Shown here in pieces: positions 53,026 through 62,575 of a stretch of 64,000 nt of DNA. The translations under genes were made by a program, and so were the position numbers. Origin of the DNA: an uncultured Phocaeicola sp. (lineage in GTDB: Bacteria > Bacteroidota > Bacteroidia > Bacteroidales > Bacteroidaceae); contig CALUJS010000004.1 of the NCBI GenBank assembly GCA_944321015.1, forward strand, positions 1 to 64,000, given 5' to 3'. The notes under the pieces are model-generated. The model made no database searches. It worked only from the letters and a program-made list of their open reading frames with translations, and was not told where the DNA came from. Numbering within the stretch: the first letter of the stretch is position 1; the number at the start of each line of letters is the position of its first letter.

Positions 53026-54066
53026 ATGATAACCTTTACAATAAGCGCTCCGGACGAACAAATACGTCCGGCGTTGATAGCTAAAATCAATGATTTGACC
53101 AAGCCCAAGGGAGCCTTGGGAAGGCTTGAGGAATTGGCCTTGCAAGTGGGCATGATACAGCAAACGCTGTCGCCGTCATTGCAACATCCCTGCAACGTCT
53201 TGTTCGGGGCCGATCACGGCATAGTGGAAGAAGGCGTTAGCGTGTCGCCCAAAGAAGTTACCTGGCAGCAGATGATGCACTTCGCATACGGCAAACGTGG
53301 AGGAGTGAATTTTCTATGTCGGCAGCATGATTTCACATTGAAGCTCGTGGATGCCGGGGTGGATTATGATTTTCCGGCCGACAGTGGCATCATAGATATG
53401 AAAGTCCGGAAGGGGACACGCAACTATTTGCATGAAGCCGCCATGACACACGAGGAATTGGCCCTTTGTCTGGAACGCGGAGCTGGAGTGGTACGCGATT
53501 GTCATGAGGAAGGATGCAACATTATCAGTTTTGGCGAAATGGGGATAGGGAATACGTCGTCATCATCCCTTTGGATGCATGCGTTCACGCATATTCCTTT
53601 GGATGCATGCATTGGCGCCGGGAGCGGATTGGATAAGGACGGTGTACGTCACAAATATGAAGTGCTGAAGGCTGCGTGGGACAATTACGCCGGCGATGGC
53701 ACGACGCCGGATATAATCCGTTACTTTGGCGGTTATGAGATGGCTATGGCCGTGGGGGGCATGTTGCAGGCGGCAGAGTTGCATATGGTCATTCTGGTCG
53801 ACGGATTCATCATGACCAACTGTTTGCTGGCGGCATCCCGGTTGTATCCTGCCGTGACGGATTATGCCATATTCGGTCATCAGGGAGATGAAGCCGGGCA
53901 TAAGCTGGTGCTGGATTACATGCAGGCTCGTCCCTTGCTGAGCCTTGGATTGCGATTGGGAGAGGGGACGGGTGCGATATGTGCTTATCCTATTGTTGAT
54001 TCGGCTATCCGCATGCTCAACGAGATGGATACATTCAGTCATGCGTCCGTAACCAAATATTTCTAA
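53026..54066 (+). CDS. cobT: Nicotinate-nucleotide-dimethylbenzimidazole phosphoribosyltransferase
   Basis: This 346-residue enzyme makes alpha-ribazole phosphate, activating the lower ligand base. Family motifs are [23 protein letters not shown] near residue 25, [21 protein letters not shown] near 65, [20 protein letters not shown] near 170, [18 protein letters not shown] near 260, and the catalytic glutamate in [21 protein letters not shown] near 310. Length is normal. Four bases separate it from cobU and 14 from cobS. Confidence 0.96.
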   Translation: MITFTISAPDEQIRPALIAKINDLTKPKGALGRLEELALQVGMIQQTLSPSLQHPCNVLFGADHGIVEEGVSVSPKEVTWQQMMHFAYGKRGGVNFLCRQHDFTLKLVDAGVDYDFPADSGIIDMKVRKGTRNYLHEAAMTHEELALCLERGAGVVRDCHEEGCNIISFGEMGIGNTSSSSLWMHAFTHIPLDACIGAGSGLDKDGVRHKYEVLKAAWDNYAGDGTTPDIIRYFGGYEMAMAVGGMLQAAELHMVILVDGFIMTNCLLAASRLYPAVTDYAIFGHQGDEAGHKLVLDYMQARPLLSLGLRLGEGTGAICAYPIVDSAIRMLNEMDTFSHASVTKYF

Positions 54067-54080
54067 TCTGTCGACCGGCG

Positions 54081-54836
54081 ATGAATAATATTCTGGCAGC
54101 ATTCATGTTTTTCACCCGTCTGCCTTTCTGGCGCATTAAGCAGGTGCCGGCCGGGTGTTTCAAGCATGTTGTGAACTACTGGCCTTTTGCCGGTTGGCTT
54201 ACGGGCGGTGTCATGGCGGCTGTTTACAGTCTGGCCGTCCATGCGTTTCCGGTTGAAATAGCCGTGATGCTTGCGCTGATAGGGAGATTGTTGTTGACCG
54301 GAGCCTTGCACGAGGATGGTTTGGCCGACTTTTTCGACGGCTTCGGGGGCGGCACCGACCGTTCGCGTATCCTTTCCATCATGAAAGATTCGCATATTGG
54401 CAGCTACGGTGTCATCGGGATGATTTGCTACTTCGCGTTGATGGTGATGCTCGTTGCTTCGTTGCCCTCTCGTCTTGCATGCTTTGCCTTGTTGGCTTTC
54501 GACGCGTGGAGCAAATTCTTGGCTTCCAATCTCGTAAATTTTTTGCCCTATGCACGCAAGGAGGAAGAAAGCAAGGCGCATACGGTATATGAGCGTATGA
54601 AAATGCACGAATTTCTCATTGCCTTTTTGGGCGGAAGTTGCTGGCTGCTGCTTTTGCCGTTTCCGCTTTGGGGAGCTTGCGTCTTTTCGGTCGTGGCGTT
54701 GTCTTTGCTGATAGTGTTTATGAAAAAGAAGCTGCAAGGCTACACCGGCGATTGCTGTGGCGCCACTTTCCTTCTTTGTGAACTGGCTTCCTATCTGGGG
54801 CTTCATCTGCTGTTGACTTTTACACCGTCCATTTAG
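54081..54836 (+). CDS. cobS: Adenosylcobinamide-GDP ribazoletransferase (cobalamin synthase)
   Basis: This 251-residue inner membrane protein joins adenosylcobinamide-GDP to alpha-ribazole. About six hydrophobic segments are visible. The CobS motif ALHEDGLADFFDGFGGGTDRSRILSIMKDSHIGSYG near residue 75 holds the metal-binding acidic residues, and FFTRLPFWR is typical of the N-terminus. Length is normal. It is followed by cobC after a single base. Confidence 0.96.
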   Translation: MNNILAAFMFFTRLPFWRIKQVPAGCFKHVVNYWPFAGWLTGGVMAAVYSLAVHAFPVEIAVMLALIGRLLLTGALHEDGLADFFDGFGGGTDRSRILSIMKDSHIGSYGVIGMICYFALMVMLVASLPSRLACFALLAFDAWSKFLASNLVNFLPYARKEEESKAHTVYERMKMHEFLIAFLGGSCWLLLLPFPLWGACVFSVVALSLLIVFMKKKLQGYTGDCCGATFLLCELASYLGLHLLLTFTPSI

Positions 54837-54837
54837 T

Positions 54838-55392
54838 ATGATAGTGACTTTTATCCGCCATACATCGGTTGATGTGCCGCGAGGAACGTGTTACGGACAG
54901 ACCGACGTTCCTCTTAAAGATACTTTTCCGCAAGAAGCAGCCACCGTGGCCGCACGTTTGAGCGGCCGCACATTCGACAAGGCTTATACCAGTCCGTTGA
55001 GCCGTTGCACGCGTTTGGCGGCTTATTGCGGCTTTCCGCATGCCGAACGCGATGAGCGTATTTTGGAATTGAATTTCGGAGATTGGGAAATGCAACGGTT
55101 TGACGACATAGCCGACCCCAATTTGCAAGCATGGTATGACGACTTCCTTCATGTGCGCGCCACCCGGGGGGAATCGTTTGCCGACCAGCGCCGGCGGGTT
55201 GCCGATTTTCTGGACGAGTTGCGCCGGAGGCCCTATCGGGAGGTGGTTGTTTTCACCCATGGGGGCGTGTTGCTCTGTGCCCGGCTTTATGCCGGATTGC
55301 TTCGGGAAGAAGAGGCTTTTGAAGCCCTTACGCCTTATGGAGGAGAGGTCACCATCGAGTTGAATCCCATGTCGTCTGCCGGCGTTTTGTGA
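54838..55392 (+). CDS. cobC: Alpha-ribazole-5'-phosphate phosphatase (histidine phosphatase family)
   Basis: This 184-residue histidine phosphatase removes phosphate from alpha-ribazole phosphate or cobalamin phosphate. It has FIRHTSVDVPRGTCYGQTDVPLKDTF at the N-terminus (phosphohistidine in RHT), YTSPLSRCTRLAAYCG near 57, ILELNFGDWEMQRFDDI near 78 and VVVFTHGGVLLCARLYAGLL near 138, with the second catalytic histidine. The place after cobS supports the cobalamin role over general phosphoglycerate mutase-like functions. Array F follows directly. Confidence 0.92.
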   Translation: MIVTFIRHTSVDVPRGTCYGQTDVPLKDTFPQEAATVAARLSGRTFDKAYTSPLSRCTRLAAYCGFPHAERDERILELNFGDWEMQRFDDIADPNLQAWYDDFLHVRATRGESFADQRRRVADFLDELRRRPYREVVVFTHGGVLLCARLYAGLLREEEAFEALTPYGGEVTIELNPMSSAGVL

Positions 55393-55395
55393 GCT

Positions 55396-55497
55396 GATAT
55401 GTTCCCTTGCGACGGACCATATTGCCGCTCGCGAGCGGACATGCCTCCGCTTGGGAGCGGGCATATCTTCGCTCGTGCCGGAGAATATGGAGGCTTG
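55396..55497 (+). repeat. 22-bp pitch array F (5 units)
   Basis: Cores are GATATG at 55396, CATATT at 55418, a damaged CATGCC at 55440, CATATC at 55462 and AATATG at 55484, all 22 bp apart. Spacers GCCGCTCGCGAGCGGA and TCCGCTTGGGAGCGGG fit the plus consensus. The array exactly fills the 105-base gap between the convergent cobC and trmH-type genes. Confidence 0.9.
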
Positions 55498-56253
55498 TCA
55501 GGGTGTGCGTCTTCTGAATTCCGCACACACGATGGCTGTTGCCATGGCCACATTCAGGGATTCGGATGTCTCTCTTCCGGCCGGGTAGTTGGGGATGTAT
55601 AGCCTGTTGTTTATCAGATGTTTCAGTTCGGGACTAATCCCGTTGCCTTCATTTCCCATGACGATAAGGCCCGATTCCGACAAAGGGCGGGCATACATGT
55701 TTTCACCATCGAGGAATGTTCCGTAGACGGGTGTTTTTTCTTGTATCTGCTTTACGAAATCTGCCAGTGGGAGATAGTGCAGCCGCACTCGTGCCAGTGC
55801 CCCCATGGTGGCTTGTACCGTTTTCGGATTGAATATGTCGACCGTGTCCTCGGAACAATAGATGTGCTCTATGCCAAACCAGTCGGCCAGACGGACGATG
55901 GTGCCTAAATTGCCGGGGTCTTGTATGCCGTCCAGTGCCAGGCACAGTTCGTGCTCGGGACAGGTGTAATCTGTCTCGTAATCGGGTTGTTCGAATATGG
56001 CAATGACGTCCTGGGGCGTTTGCAGGAAGCTGGCTTGGGACAGCTCTTCGGGTGTCACGGAGAGTGTTTCCCGGCCCGTGGCTTGAGGATGCAGGGCCAG
56101 CCATTCCGGCAAACCGGCTATAAGTCGACAAGTGAAATGTCCCAACAAATCGCCGACCACTTTGGGACCTTCGGCCACAAAAACACGTTCCGCTTTTCTA
56201 TTTTTCTTCAACGCCAAAGAGCGGATATATTTCAATTTTGATTTACTAAGCAT
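55498..56253 (-). CDS. TrmH family RNA methyltransferase
   Basis: This 251-residue SPOUT-class enzyme methylates a ribose in tRNA or rRNA. The N-terminal substrate-binding part has SKSKLKYIRSLALKKNRKAERVFVAEGPKVVGDLL; the C-terminal knot has LALDGIQDPGNLGTIVRLADWFGIEHI near 105, LIVMGNEGNGISPELK near 195 and LYIPNYPAGRETSESLNVAMATAIVCAEF at the end. An upstream in-frame start at 56289 would lie inside the -7 box, so I use 56253. It is divergent from tamL, a pairing common in Bacteroidetes. The target nucleotide is unknown. Confidence 0.92.
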   Translation of the reverse strand: MLSKSKLKYIRSLALKKNRKAERVFVAEGPKVVGDLLGHFTCRLIAGLPEWLALHPQATGRETLSVTPEELSQASFLQTPQDVIAIFEQPDYETDYTCPEHELCLALDGIQDPGNLGTIVRLADWFGIEHIYCSEDTVDIFNPKTVQATMGALARVRLHYLPLADFVKQIQEKTPVYGTFLDGENMYARPLSESGLIVMGNEGNGISPELKHLINNRLYIPNYPAGRETSESLNVAMATAIVCAEFRRRTP

Positions 56254-56286
56254 TGTTATATGATGAGGAAATACGCCGCGAATGTA

Positions 56287-56316
56287 CAAAACTAATGGCG
56301 ATTTTCCCTAATTTTG
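56287..56316. promoter_or_regulatory. Divergent -7 boxes for the trmH-type gene and tamL
   Basis: On the minus strand TAGTTTTG (56294-56287) and on the plus strand TAATTTTG (56309-56316) both match TAnnTTTG, only 14 bp apart. They set the starts at 56253 (-) and 56350 (+) by excluding upstream codons. Confidence 0.55.
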
Positions 56317-56349
56317 CAGCTAAAACAACTTCGTGTTTTGAGTGACCTC

Positions 56350-58644
56350 ATGAACAAAAGCCGATATAGATACCTGTTTCTACTCGTGATATGGATGTTG
56401 ACATCGTGTTCCGTGTCGAAGTTCATCCCCGACGGAGCTTATTTGTTGGACGACGTTAAGGTTGTGTCAGACAACAAAGATGTCAAGCCGTCCGATGTGA
56501 TTGGCTATAATCGGCAGAATCCCAACAGCCGCTGGTTCAGCCTGGTTAAGGTCCCGTTGCATGTTTATTCTCTGTCGGGCACGGATACGTCGAAGTGGAT
56601 TAACCGTTTCATACAAAAGCTGGGCGACGAACCGGTCATCTACGATGAGGAAGATGCCGAGCGTTCGCGCGACGACATGCAGAGAGCCTTGCAGAACATG
56701 GGATACATGCAGGCTCGTGTGGAACTTCAGAAGACCGTGAGAAAGAAAAAGCTGAGGCTCGAATATCGGATTCATACCGGTCCGGTCTACCGAATCAGTG
56801 CATGGGGGTATGACGTGCAGGACGACAGCCTCCGCCGTTATATGGACGGATATGTGTCGCGCCTGATGCAAAACGACATGCCTTTCAACGTAAGCACGCT
56901 TGATATGGAACGTCAACACATCACCCGCTATTTGCAGGACCGGGGTTTTTATAAGTTCAACAAGGAATACATCACCTGTACGGCCGATACGGCTCTCAAC
57001 ACACAATGGGTGGGACTGACATTCCACATTGCCCCCTATGAAAAGTCCGGCACGTCGCATGTGCGCTATCGCATCGGCGACGTGAATGTTGTTACCGACT
57101 TCGACATGGCGCATGCCCTCAGGCAGGATGTCTCCGGTTTCGACTCCTTACACCATAAGGGGTTAAACATTTTTTATCGGGGTCATCCGTTCCTCAGGCC
57201 GGAGATATTGTCGCAAAACATATCCATTGGCACAGGAGAGTTCTACAGTGAAGCCGCCCTGCAAAACACCCATTCGGCATTGGGCCGTTTGCATATTATC
57301 AAATATTCCGACATACGTTTCCAAGAGAACGCGCAAGATTCTACCATGCTGGATTGCTACATATTGCTTTCCCGCAATAAACCCAATTCGTTCAGCGCCG
57401 AACTGGAAGGAACGAACTCTGCCGGCGACTTGGGGGCAGCCGCTTCATTGTCCTATCAGAACCGGAATCTGTTCAACGGTTCCGAGTTGTTTACATTCAA
57501 GGTGCGCGGAGCCTATGAGGCGGTGACGGGATTGCAGGGATACAACAATGAGAACTATGTGGAGTATGGCGTCGAGACCAGCATCAATTTTCCCCGTTTC
57601 CTGTTCCCGTTTATTTCCGCCGATGTGCGTCGGCGTACACAAGCGACCTCGGAAATCGGATTGCAATATAATTCGCAAGACCGTCCGGAGTTCGGACGAC
57701 GGGTGGCTTCCGTGACATGGGGTTATCAGTGGTCGTACAAACAGAAATGGCGTCACCGTGTGGATGTGCTCGATTTGAATTACGTCTACATGCCTTGGAT
57801 ATCGTCGACTTTCCGCAAGGAATATTTGGATAATGTCGAAAACCAGAACTCCATTTTGAAATACAATTACGAGAATCTGCTTATCATGAAAATGGGATAT
57901 GGCTTTACATATCGTTCGGACGGGAACCATTCGAGAACGGCCCTCGGGAATTCCTATTCCGTACGTTTCAATGTCGAATCATCCGGAAATCTTCTGTATG
58001 GATTCTCGCACTTGCTGAACGCCAAGCGCAACGAAGATCATCAGTACACCGTGATGAACATAGCTTATGCGCAGTATCTGAAAACCGATATTGATTTTAC
58101 GAAGAGCTTTATGATAGACCATCGTAACGATATTGTGTTCCACGTCGGATTGGGCGTTGCTTTTCCGTATGGAAATTCCAGGATTCTTCCTTTTGAGAAA
58201 CGCTATTTTGCGGGAGGTGCAAACAGTGTGCGTGGCTGGTCGGTCCGCCGTTTGGGCCCCGGCAAGTTCGCAGGAAGCGACAGAAATATAGACTTCATCA
58301 ATCAATCGGGAGACATTAAGCTGGATATCAATCTGGAATACCGCACAAAGCTGTTCTGGAAACTCAATGGAGCTTTCTTCATTGATGCCGGCAACATCTG
58401 GACTATTCGCGAATACGAGGAACAACCGGGAGGGGCATTTAAGTTCGACAGTTTTTATAAAGAGATAGCCGTGGCCTACGGACTAGGACTTCGTTTTGAT
58501 TTCGACTATTTCATTTTGCGCTTTGACGGTGGCATGAAAGCCATCAATCCGGCGTTTGAAAGCGGCAAGGAGCGATATCCGATTATTCATCCCGATTTCG
58601 GACGCGATTTTGCCTTCCATTTCGCCGTGGGCTATCCGTTCTGA
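56350..58644 (+). CDS. tamL: TamL, TamA-like outer membrane assembly lipoprotein
   Basis: This 764-residue protein is a lipidated Omp85-family barrel. The signal ends MLTSC (Cys20), followed directly by SVSKFIPDGAYLLDDVKVV, the usual start of Bacteroidetes TamL. POTRA-like repeats occupy about 25-390 and the surface-antigen barrel about 400-764, with the Omp85 motif YFAGGANSVRGWSVRRLGPG near 637 and a terminal VGYPF. TamL works with TamB in outer membrane protein or lipid handling. tamB, often the next gene, is not here; an MBL hydrolase follows instead. I start at 56350 rather than 56314, which overlaps the promoter. Confidence 0.92.
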   Translation: MNKSRYRYLFLLVIWMLTSCSVSKFIPDGAYLLDDVKVVSDNKDVKPSDVIGYNRQNPNSRWFSLVKVPLHVYSLSGTDTSKWINRFIQKLGDEPVIYDEEDAERSRDDMQRALQNMGYMQARVELQKTVRKKKLRLEYRIHTGPVYRISAWGYDVQDDSLRRYMDGYVSRLMQNDMPFNVSTLDMERQHITRYLQDRGFYKFNKEYITCTADTALNTQWVGLTFHIAPYEKSGTSHVRYRIGDVNVVTDFDMAHALRQDVSGFDSLHHKGLNIFYRGHPFLRPEILSQNISIGTGEFYSEAALQNTHSALGRLHIIKYSDIRFQENAQDSTMLDCYILLSRNKPNSFSAELEGTNSAGDLGAAASLSYQNRNLFNGSELFTFKVRGAYEAVTGLQGYNNENYVEYGVETSINFPRFLFPFISADVRRRTQATSEIGLQYNSQDRPEFGRRVASVTWGYQWSYKQKWRHRVDVLDLNYVYMPWISSTFRKEYLDNVENQNSILKYNYENLLIMKMGYGFTYRSDGNHSRTALGNSYSVRFNVESSGNLLYGFSHLLNAKRNEDHQYTVMNIAYAQYLKTDIDFTKSFMIDHRNDIVFHVGLGVAFPYGNSRILPFEKRYFAGGANSVRGWSVRRLGPGKFAGSDRNIDFINQSGDIKLDINLEYRTKLFWKLNGAFFIDAGNIWTIREYEEQPGGAFKFDSFYKEIAVAYGLGLRFDFDYFILRFDGGMKAINPAFESGKERYPIIHPDFGRDFAFHFAVGYPF

Positions 58645-58671
58645 CACACAATTAAACCTAAACAATTAACA

Positions 58672-59487
58672 ATGGGAACAATACAATTTGCAAGTCTGGC
58701 CAGTGGCAGCAGTGGAAACTGTTACTATTTGGGCAATGAACATACTTCTATCTTGATTGACGCCGGATTAGGCATACGTATAATCAAAAAACGTTTCAGC
58801 GAGTTCGGGCTGAAGATGGAGACACTGAAGGCCATATTGGTGACTCATGAACATGCCGACCATGCCAAGGCGGTGGGTTGTCTTGGCGAGAAGCATCATA
58901 TTCCCATCTACGCCACTCGGTTGGTATATGCCGGAATGGAACGTAATCCCTGCTTGCGCGGACTTGGGAAAAGTTGTCTCCGCACCATTGAGAAAGAAGT
59001 TCCGTTTGTTGTTGGAGACTTTCGTATCATTCCCTTTGGCGTTCCTCATGATTCATGTGACAACGTGGGCTATTTTATAGAATGCGGCAATACGACATTC
59101 TGTCTGGCTACGGATGTGGGACATCTTACCGAAACCATTGTTACCTATCTGTGTAAAGCGGACAACTTGGTCTTGGAGTCCAATTATGATGAAACCATGT
59201 TGCGCATGGGGCCCTATCCTGCCCGGCTGAAAGAGCGAATTTTAAGCCCGAACGGCCATTTGAGCAACAAGGAAGTTGCAGAGTTTCTGGCAAACCATTA
59301 TTCGCCGCAATGGAAATATGTGTGGCTTTGCCATCTGAGCAAAGACAACAACCATCCGGAACTGGCTTACAAAACTGTGGAAACTCGGTTGAAAACAATC
59401 GGGCTGAAAGTCGGAGAAGACCTTCAAGTCATTCCGCTGAGACGAAATCTGCCCACCGGTGTCTTTTATTTGCCGGAACGCCGATGA
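58672..59487 (+). CDS. MBL-fold metallo-hydrolase (YycJ/WalJ-like)
   Basis: This 271-residue cytoplasmic hydrolase has the metallo-beta-lactamase zinc motif LVTHEHADHAKAVG near residue 61, preceded by FASLASGSSGNCYYLGNEHTSILIDAGLGIR, the pattern of the YycJ/WalJ exonuclease-like subgroup. Further motifs are VPHDSCDNVGYFI near 126, CLATDVGHLTE near 145, LESNYDETMLRMGPYP and LCHLSKDNNHPELAYKTV, providing the remaining metal ligands. Proposed roles are in DNA metabolism; the substrate is not known here. It lies 27 bases after tamL. Confidence 0.9.
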   Translation: MGTIQFASLASGSSGNCYYLGNEHTSILIDAGLGIRIIKKRFSEFGLKMETLKAILVTHEHADHAKAVGCLGEKHHIPIYATRLVYAGMERNPCLRGLGKSCLRTIEKEVPFVVGDFRIIPFGVPHDSCDNVGYFIECGNTTFCLATDVGHLTETIVTYLCKADNLVLESNYDETMLRMGPYPARLKERILSPNGHLSNKEVAEFLANHYSPQWKYVWLCHLSKDNNHPELAYKTVETRLKTIGLKVGEDLQVIPLRRNLPTGVFYLPERR

Positions 59488-59542
59488 GATAATGCAAAGC
59501 AACGTGCAAACCAGAACAGTAAATCCTAAATGTTTGAATATT

Positions 59543-61291
59543 ATGATGAATAAGAATAGCCTTTCCGGCTTTTGTCTGATGTTATTGGCTGCCGTTATGC
59601 CTTTCCTGAACGGGCATGGACAGACTAAGGCATCGGTATTTTCGTTGTCTGATGCAAATCTGCATCCCAAATATGAGACGCGCGCCGTATGGTTGACTAC
59701 GCTGAACGGATTGGATTGGCCCCGCACAAAAGCCACATCGCCCGAGAGCCGTCGGCTGCAACAGGAAGAGCTTTGCCGGCAGCTTGATTCGTTGAAAGCG
59801 GCCAACTTCAACACGGTCTTGCTGCAGGTGCGCTCTCGCGACAACGCATTGTATCCGTCGCGACAAGAAGTGTTTACCGATGCGCTTACCGGTACTCCCG
59901 GTCAATCGCCCGGCTATGACCCGCTGGATTTTGCCATACGGGAATGTCATAGACGCGGTATGGAGTTGCATGCATGGGTCGTTGCCATTCCATTGGGCAG
60001 CGATAAGCAAGCCAAGGAACTGGGTAAACGCTCTTTTGTGAGAAAACATCCGGAAATGTGCATCCGATTCCGGAGAAACTGGTATCTGGACCCGGGGCAT
60101 CCGGAGACAAAGAATCATCTGGCAGCCATTGTCGAGGAGATAGTGACCAACTATGATGTTGACGGCATCAATCTGGATTATATTCGTTATCCGGATCATC
60201 CCAAGCGGTTCCCTGACGGGCGTTCCTATCGGAAATACGGCAAGGGAAAAAGTCTGGCACAATGGCGGCGCGACAACATTACCGAAATCGTGCGTCACAT
60301 TTATCATAGGGTGAAAGCGATTAAGCCGTGGGTCAAGGTGGGCAGTTCGCCTGTGGGAAAATACAAGGACGTGGCACGTTATTCTTCACGCGGATGGAAT
60401 GCACACAATGTGGTCTTTCAAGATGCGCAATTGTGGCTGAAGGAGGGCATCCAGGACCTGATGCTCCCGATGGCCTATTTCCGGGAAGACAGCTTTTATC
60501 CTTTTGTGCTCGATTGGCAGGAGAACGGCAACGGGCGCACCGTGGTGCCGGGCCTGGGCATTTATTTTCTGGACCCCGGCGAAGGTGATTGGACACTGCA
60601 GGACGCCTTGCAGCAGATTTATTTCACGCGCTCGGCGCATATTCCCGGGCAAGCTTACTTCCGCTCCCGCTTTTTGTTGGACAACGTGCAAGGACTGTAT
60701 GATAAATTAAAGCGGGAAGTCTATGCCTATCCGGCTCTTGTTCCGCCAATGGCATGGCAGGACACTGTTCCGCCTGCGGCTCCGACCGGACTTCGGACTG
60801 AGGTCAAAGCCGATAGCGTGATATTTACCTGGAATCCCGTGGCCGACGATGATTCGCCGCGCGCAGCCGTCAATCCGGTCGTACGTTATAATCTTTATGC
60901 GGCGTCGTCCGGCAATGAGGTGGACACGAACGATCCACGCAACCTGAAATACACCTATATATATGGTACGCGCTATGCCGCGCCTATTGACGAGGTGCGG
61001 GGGATGTCCTTTGCGGTTACTGCCGTCGATGCTTATGGAAATGAAAGCCGCATGGTGCCGTCTCACAACCCTGTCGCATCCTCGTCAGCCGATGGGGCGA
61101 CCGAATCGTTGGATTTGCCCGATTGCCCGCAGGCAACCCGTTTGGTCGTGGTCGACCTTTACGAGCGGCTTGTCTGGCAAGGACCTTATGCGCGAAGTCT
61201 GGACATCGGGCATTTTGTTCCCGGCGTTTACTACGTGCTGATGCAGGACCGTGATGGCAATACCTTGCGGCGGGTGCAGTTCATCCGTTGA
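59543..61291 (+). CDS. GH10-like (GHL10/YngK-type) secreted glycoside hydrolase
   Basis: The product, about 582 residues, has a signal peptide (starting MMNKNSLSGF, ending NGHGQ), then a GHL10 TIM-barrel (about 30-370) with RAVWLTTLNGLDWP, FNTVLLQVRSRDNALYPSR and DVDGINLDYIRYPDHP (likely acidic catalytic residues). A fibronectin type III domain (about 405-505) follows. The last 55 residues (RLVVVDLYERLVWQG...VPGVYYVLMQDRDGN) resemble a T9SS type A sorting domain. It probably cleaves a surface or cell-wall glycan. The frame extends upstream to 59459 inside the MBL gene, but the signal peptide fixes the start at 59543 or 59546. It overlaps the convergent gene by 11 bases. Confidence 0.85.
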   Translation: MMNKNSLSGFCLMLLAAVMPFLNGHGQTKASVFSLSDANLHPKYETRAVWLTTLNGLDWPRTKATSPESRRLQQEELCRQLDSLKAANFNTVLLQVRSRDNALYPSRQEVFTDALTGTPGQSPGYDPLDFAIRECHRRGMELHAWVVAIPLGSDKQAKELGKRSFVRKHPEMCIRFRRNWYLDPGHPETKNHLAAIVEEIVTNYDVDGINLDYIRYPDHPKRFPDGRSYRKYGKGKSLAQWRRDNITEIVRHIYHRVKAIKPWVKVGSSPVGKYKDVARYSSRGWNAHNVVFQDAQLWLKEGIQDLMLPMAYFREDSFYPFVLDWQENGNGRTVVPGLGIYFLDPGEGDWTLQDALQQIYFTRSAHIPGQAYFRSRFLLDNVQGLYDKLKREVYAYPALVPPMAWQDTVPPAAPTGLRTEVKADSVIFTWNPVADDDSPRAAVNPVVRYNLYAASSGNEVDTNDPRNLKYTYIYGTRYAAPIDEVRGMSFAVTAVDAYGNESRMVPSHNPVASSSADGATESLDLPDCPQATRLVVVDLYERLVWQGPYARSLDIGHFVPGVYYVLMQDRDGNTLRRVQFIR

Positions 61292-62486
61292 CGGGGTGCG
61301 CCCAAACGGCTGCGCGGTAGACGCTGTCGGCTGTTATCGGAGTCAATGGGAGATAGCCTTCGATTATTCGTCCATCCCTCACCGTGAGCGGATGAACTTC
61401 TTTTTGCATGCGGTGGTCGGCTTGCAGTTGTTCGGCAGAGGAGAAATGTTCCACACGGAAGATGCCTTCGCTCCCGGTTGCAATCCATCGGGCATAAATG
61501 CCGTGTGCCACTACGCCCATGTTCATTCGCAGGTTTATCTCAACGCACGGGTGTAAACGATAACAGGGCTTGCTGTCAAAACGGCAAATCATCATGTCGA
61601 CGCCCAGACAGCCCGCATAGTCACCGTGCAATAATGTTGAGAGCCGGGCCTGCAAGGTTGCTTTTACTTCTTCCAGAAGATTGGTCGGGACGTAGCGGCT
61701 CAGTTCTGTCATGATTCGTTCGTCCGACATGAGCAGATTGCCTCTGTATGTCCCTTTCTCGTCGGTCTGAAACAGGGAATAGCCGATAAACGACACTCCG
61801 TTTTCCTTGTCGGCGTAAAATTCCATGGCGAAATCTGTCACCCGCCGATAACGTGGTTCCACGATTACGGCTTGTTGCGTGGCCAATAACCGCCGGCACC
61901 AATTGCGCGTCGGGACATCCATTCCTCTTTCGTCTACCCGGCGTATTCCTTTGCCGCTGCCCGACCAGGGCGCCTTCAGCAACCGGTGTGGCGTCTGCCA
62001 TTCATCATGACCGGTCTTTACCATCGCATCAATTTCTTCCAAAGAGCCGCATGCCCGTGAGGCGCCGCAAGTCTCTGCCGTTCCGGCCATGCCGCTGAGC
62101 AGTTCCACGGCCCGCACTCGTGAGGACAGTTGTCGTATGCGGGCCAGTTGCGTATCGTCCGGCAGCAGTGATTCCGCGGCATTCATTTGCTTCAGCCTGT
62201 TGACCAAAGCCGTGTTCCATCCCCAGGGGCGTATCGCGCGGCAGGCATGTATGCCCTCTTCCGGGGTAGTCCATTCCACATCGGGAGCTAAATCCTGCCT
62301 GCTCATCCATTGGCGGACTGTTTCCTTTTGAGGCACTGCTATCAGGCTTTCTCCCGGCGGAGCCAGCCATGCCGGCAGACATGCCAGGTCGGATGCCATC
62401 TTCAAGGCTGAGGCCGGCGCGCGATAATACGCGCTGTTGTTGCCCATGGCCATGTCGTTGTCCGGATTGAATAGATACAGATACAT
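61281..62486 (-). CDS. ATP-grasp-like protein of unknown function
   Basis: The product has 401 residues. It starts MYLYLFNPDNDMAMGNNSAYYRAP, followed by PAWLAPPGESLIAVP, then a segment like the ATP-grasp nucleotide loop (LLKAPWSGSGKGIR, near residue 190) and the metal-binding end of that fold (HPCVEINLRMNMGVVAHGI, near 325). It is a conserved Bacteroidales protein that I know only as hypothetical; a carboxylate-amine ligase is plausible. An upstream extension in the same frame runs through array G and is not real. A -7 box lies just upstream. Confidence 0.75.
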   Translation of the reverse strand: MYLYLFNPDNDMAMGNNSAYYRAPASALKMASDLACLPAWLAPPGESLIAVPQKETVRQWMSRQDLAPDVEWTTPEEGIHACRAIRPWGWNTALVNRLKQMNAAESLLPDDTQLARIRQLSSRVRAVELLSGMAGTAETCGASRACGSLEEIDAMVKTGHDEWQTPHRLLKAPWSGSGKGIRRVDERGMDVPTRNWCRRLLATQQAVIVEPRYRRVTDFAMEFYADKENGVSFIGYSLFQTDEKGTYRGNLLMSDERIMTELSRYVPTNLLEEVKATLQARLSTLLHGDYAGCLGVDMMICRFDSKPCYRLHPCVEINLRMNMGVVAHGIYARWIATGSEGIFRVEHFSSAEQLQADHRMQKEVHPLTVRDGRIIEGYLPLTPITADSVYRAAVWAHPVNG

Positions 62487-62511
62487 GCGTTGTCGGGTTG
62501 TGATTTCGAGG

Positions 62512-62519
62512 CAAAGGTA
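62512..62519 (-). promoter_or_regulatory. -7 box of the ATP-grasp-like gene
   Basis: TACCTTTG on the minus strand matches TAnnTTTG, about 26 bases before the ATG at 62486. It also shows that the open frame continuing into array G is not coding. Confidence 0.5.
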
Positions 62520-62575
62520 CAAAGCTGTCGGAATATGTTGTTCGTTTTTGCCTTGATTTCCGGCGTTTGAGCGGA

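Noticed and set aside
61281..61291. Eleven-base overlap of the convergent GH10-like and ATP-grasp-like genes as an antisense control
   Set aside because: Short convergent overlaps are common and there is no additional sequence signal here.
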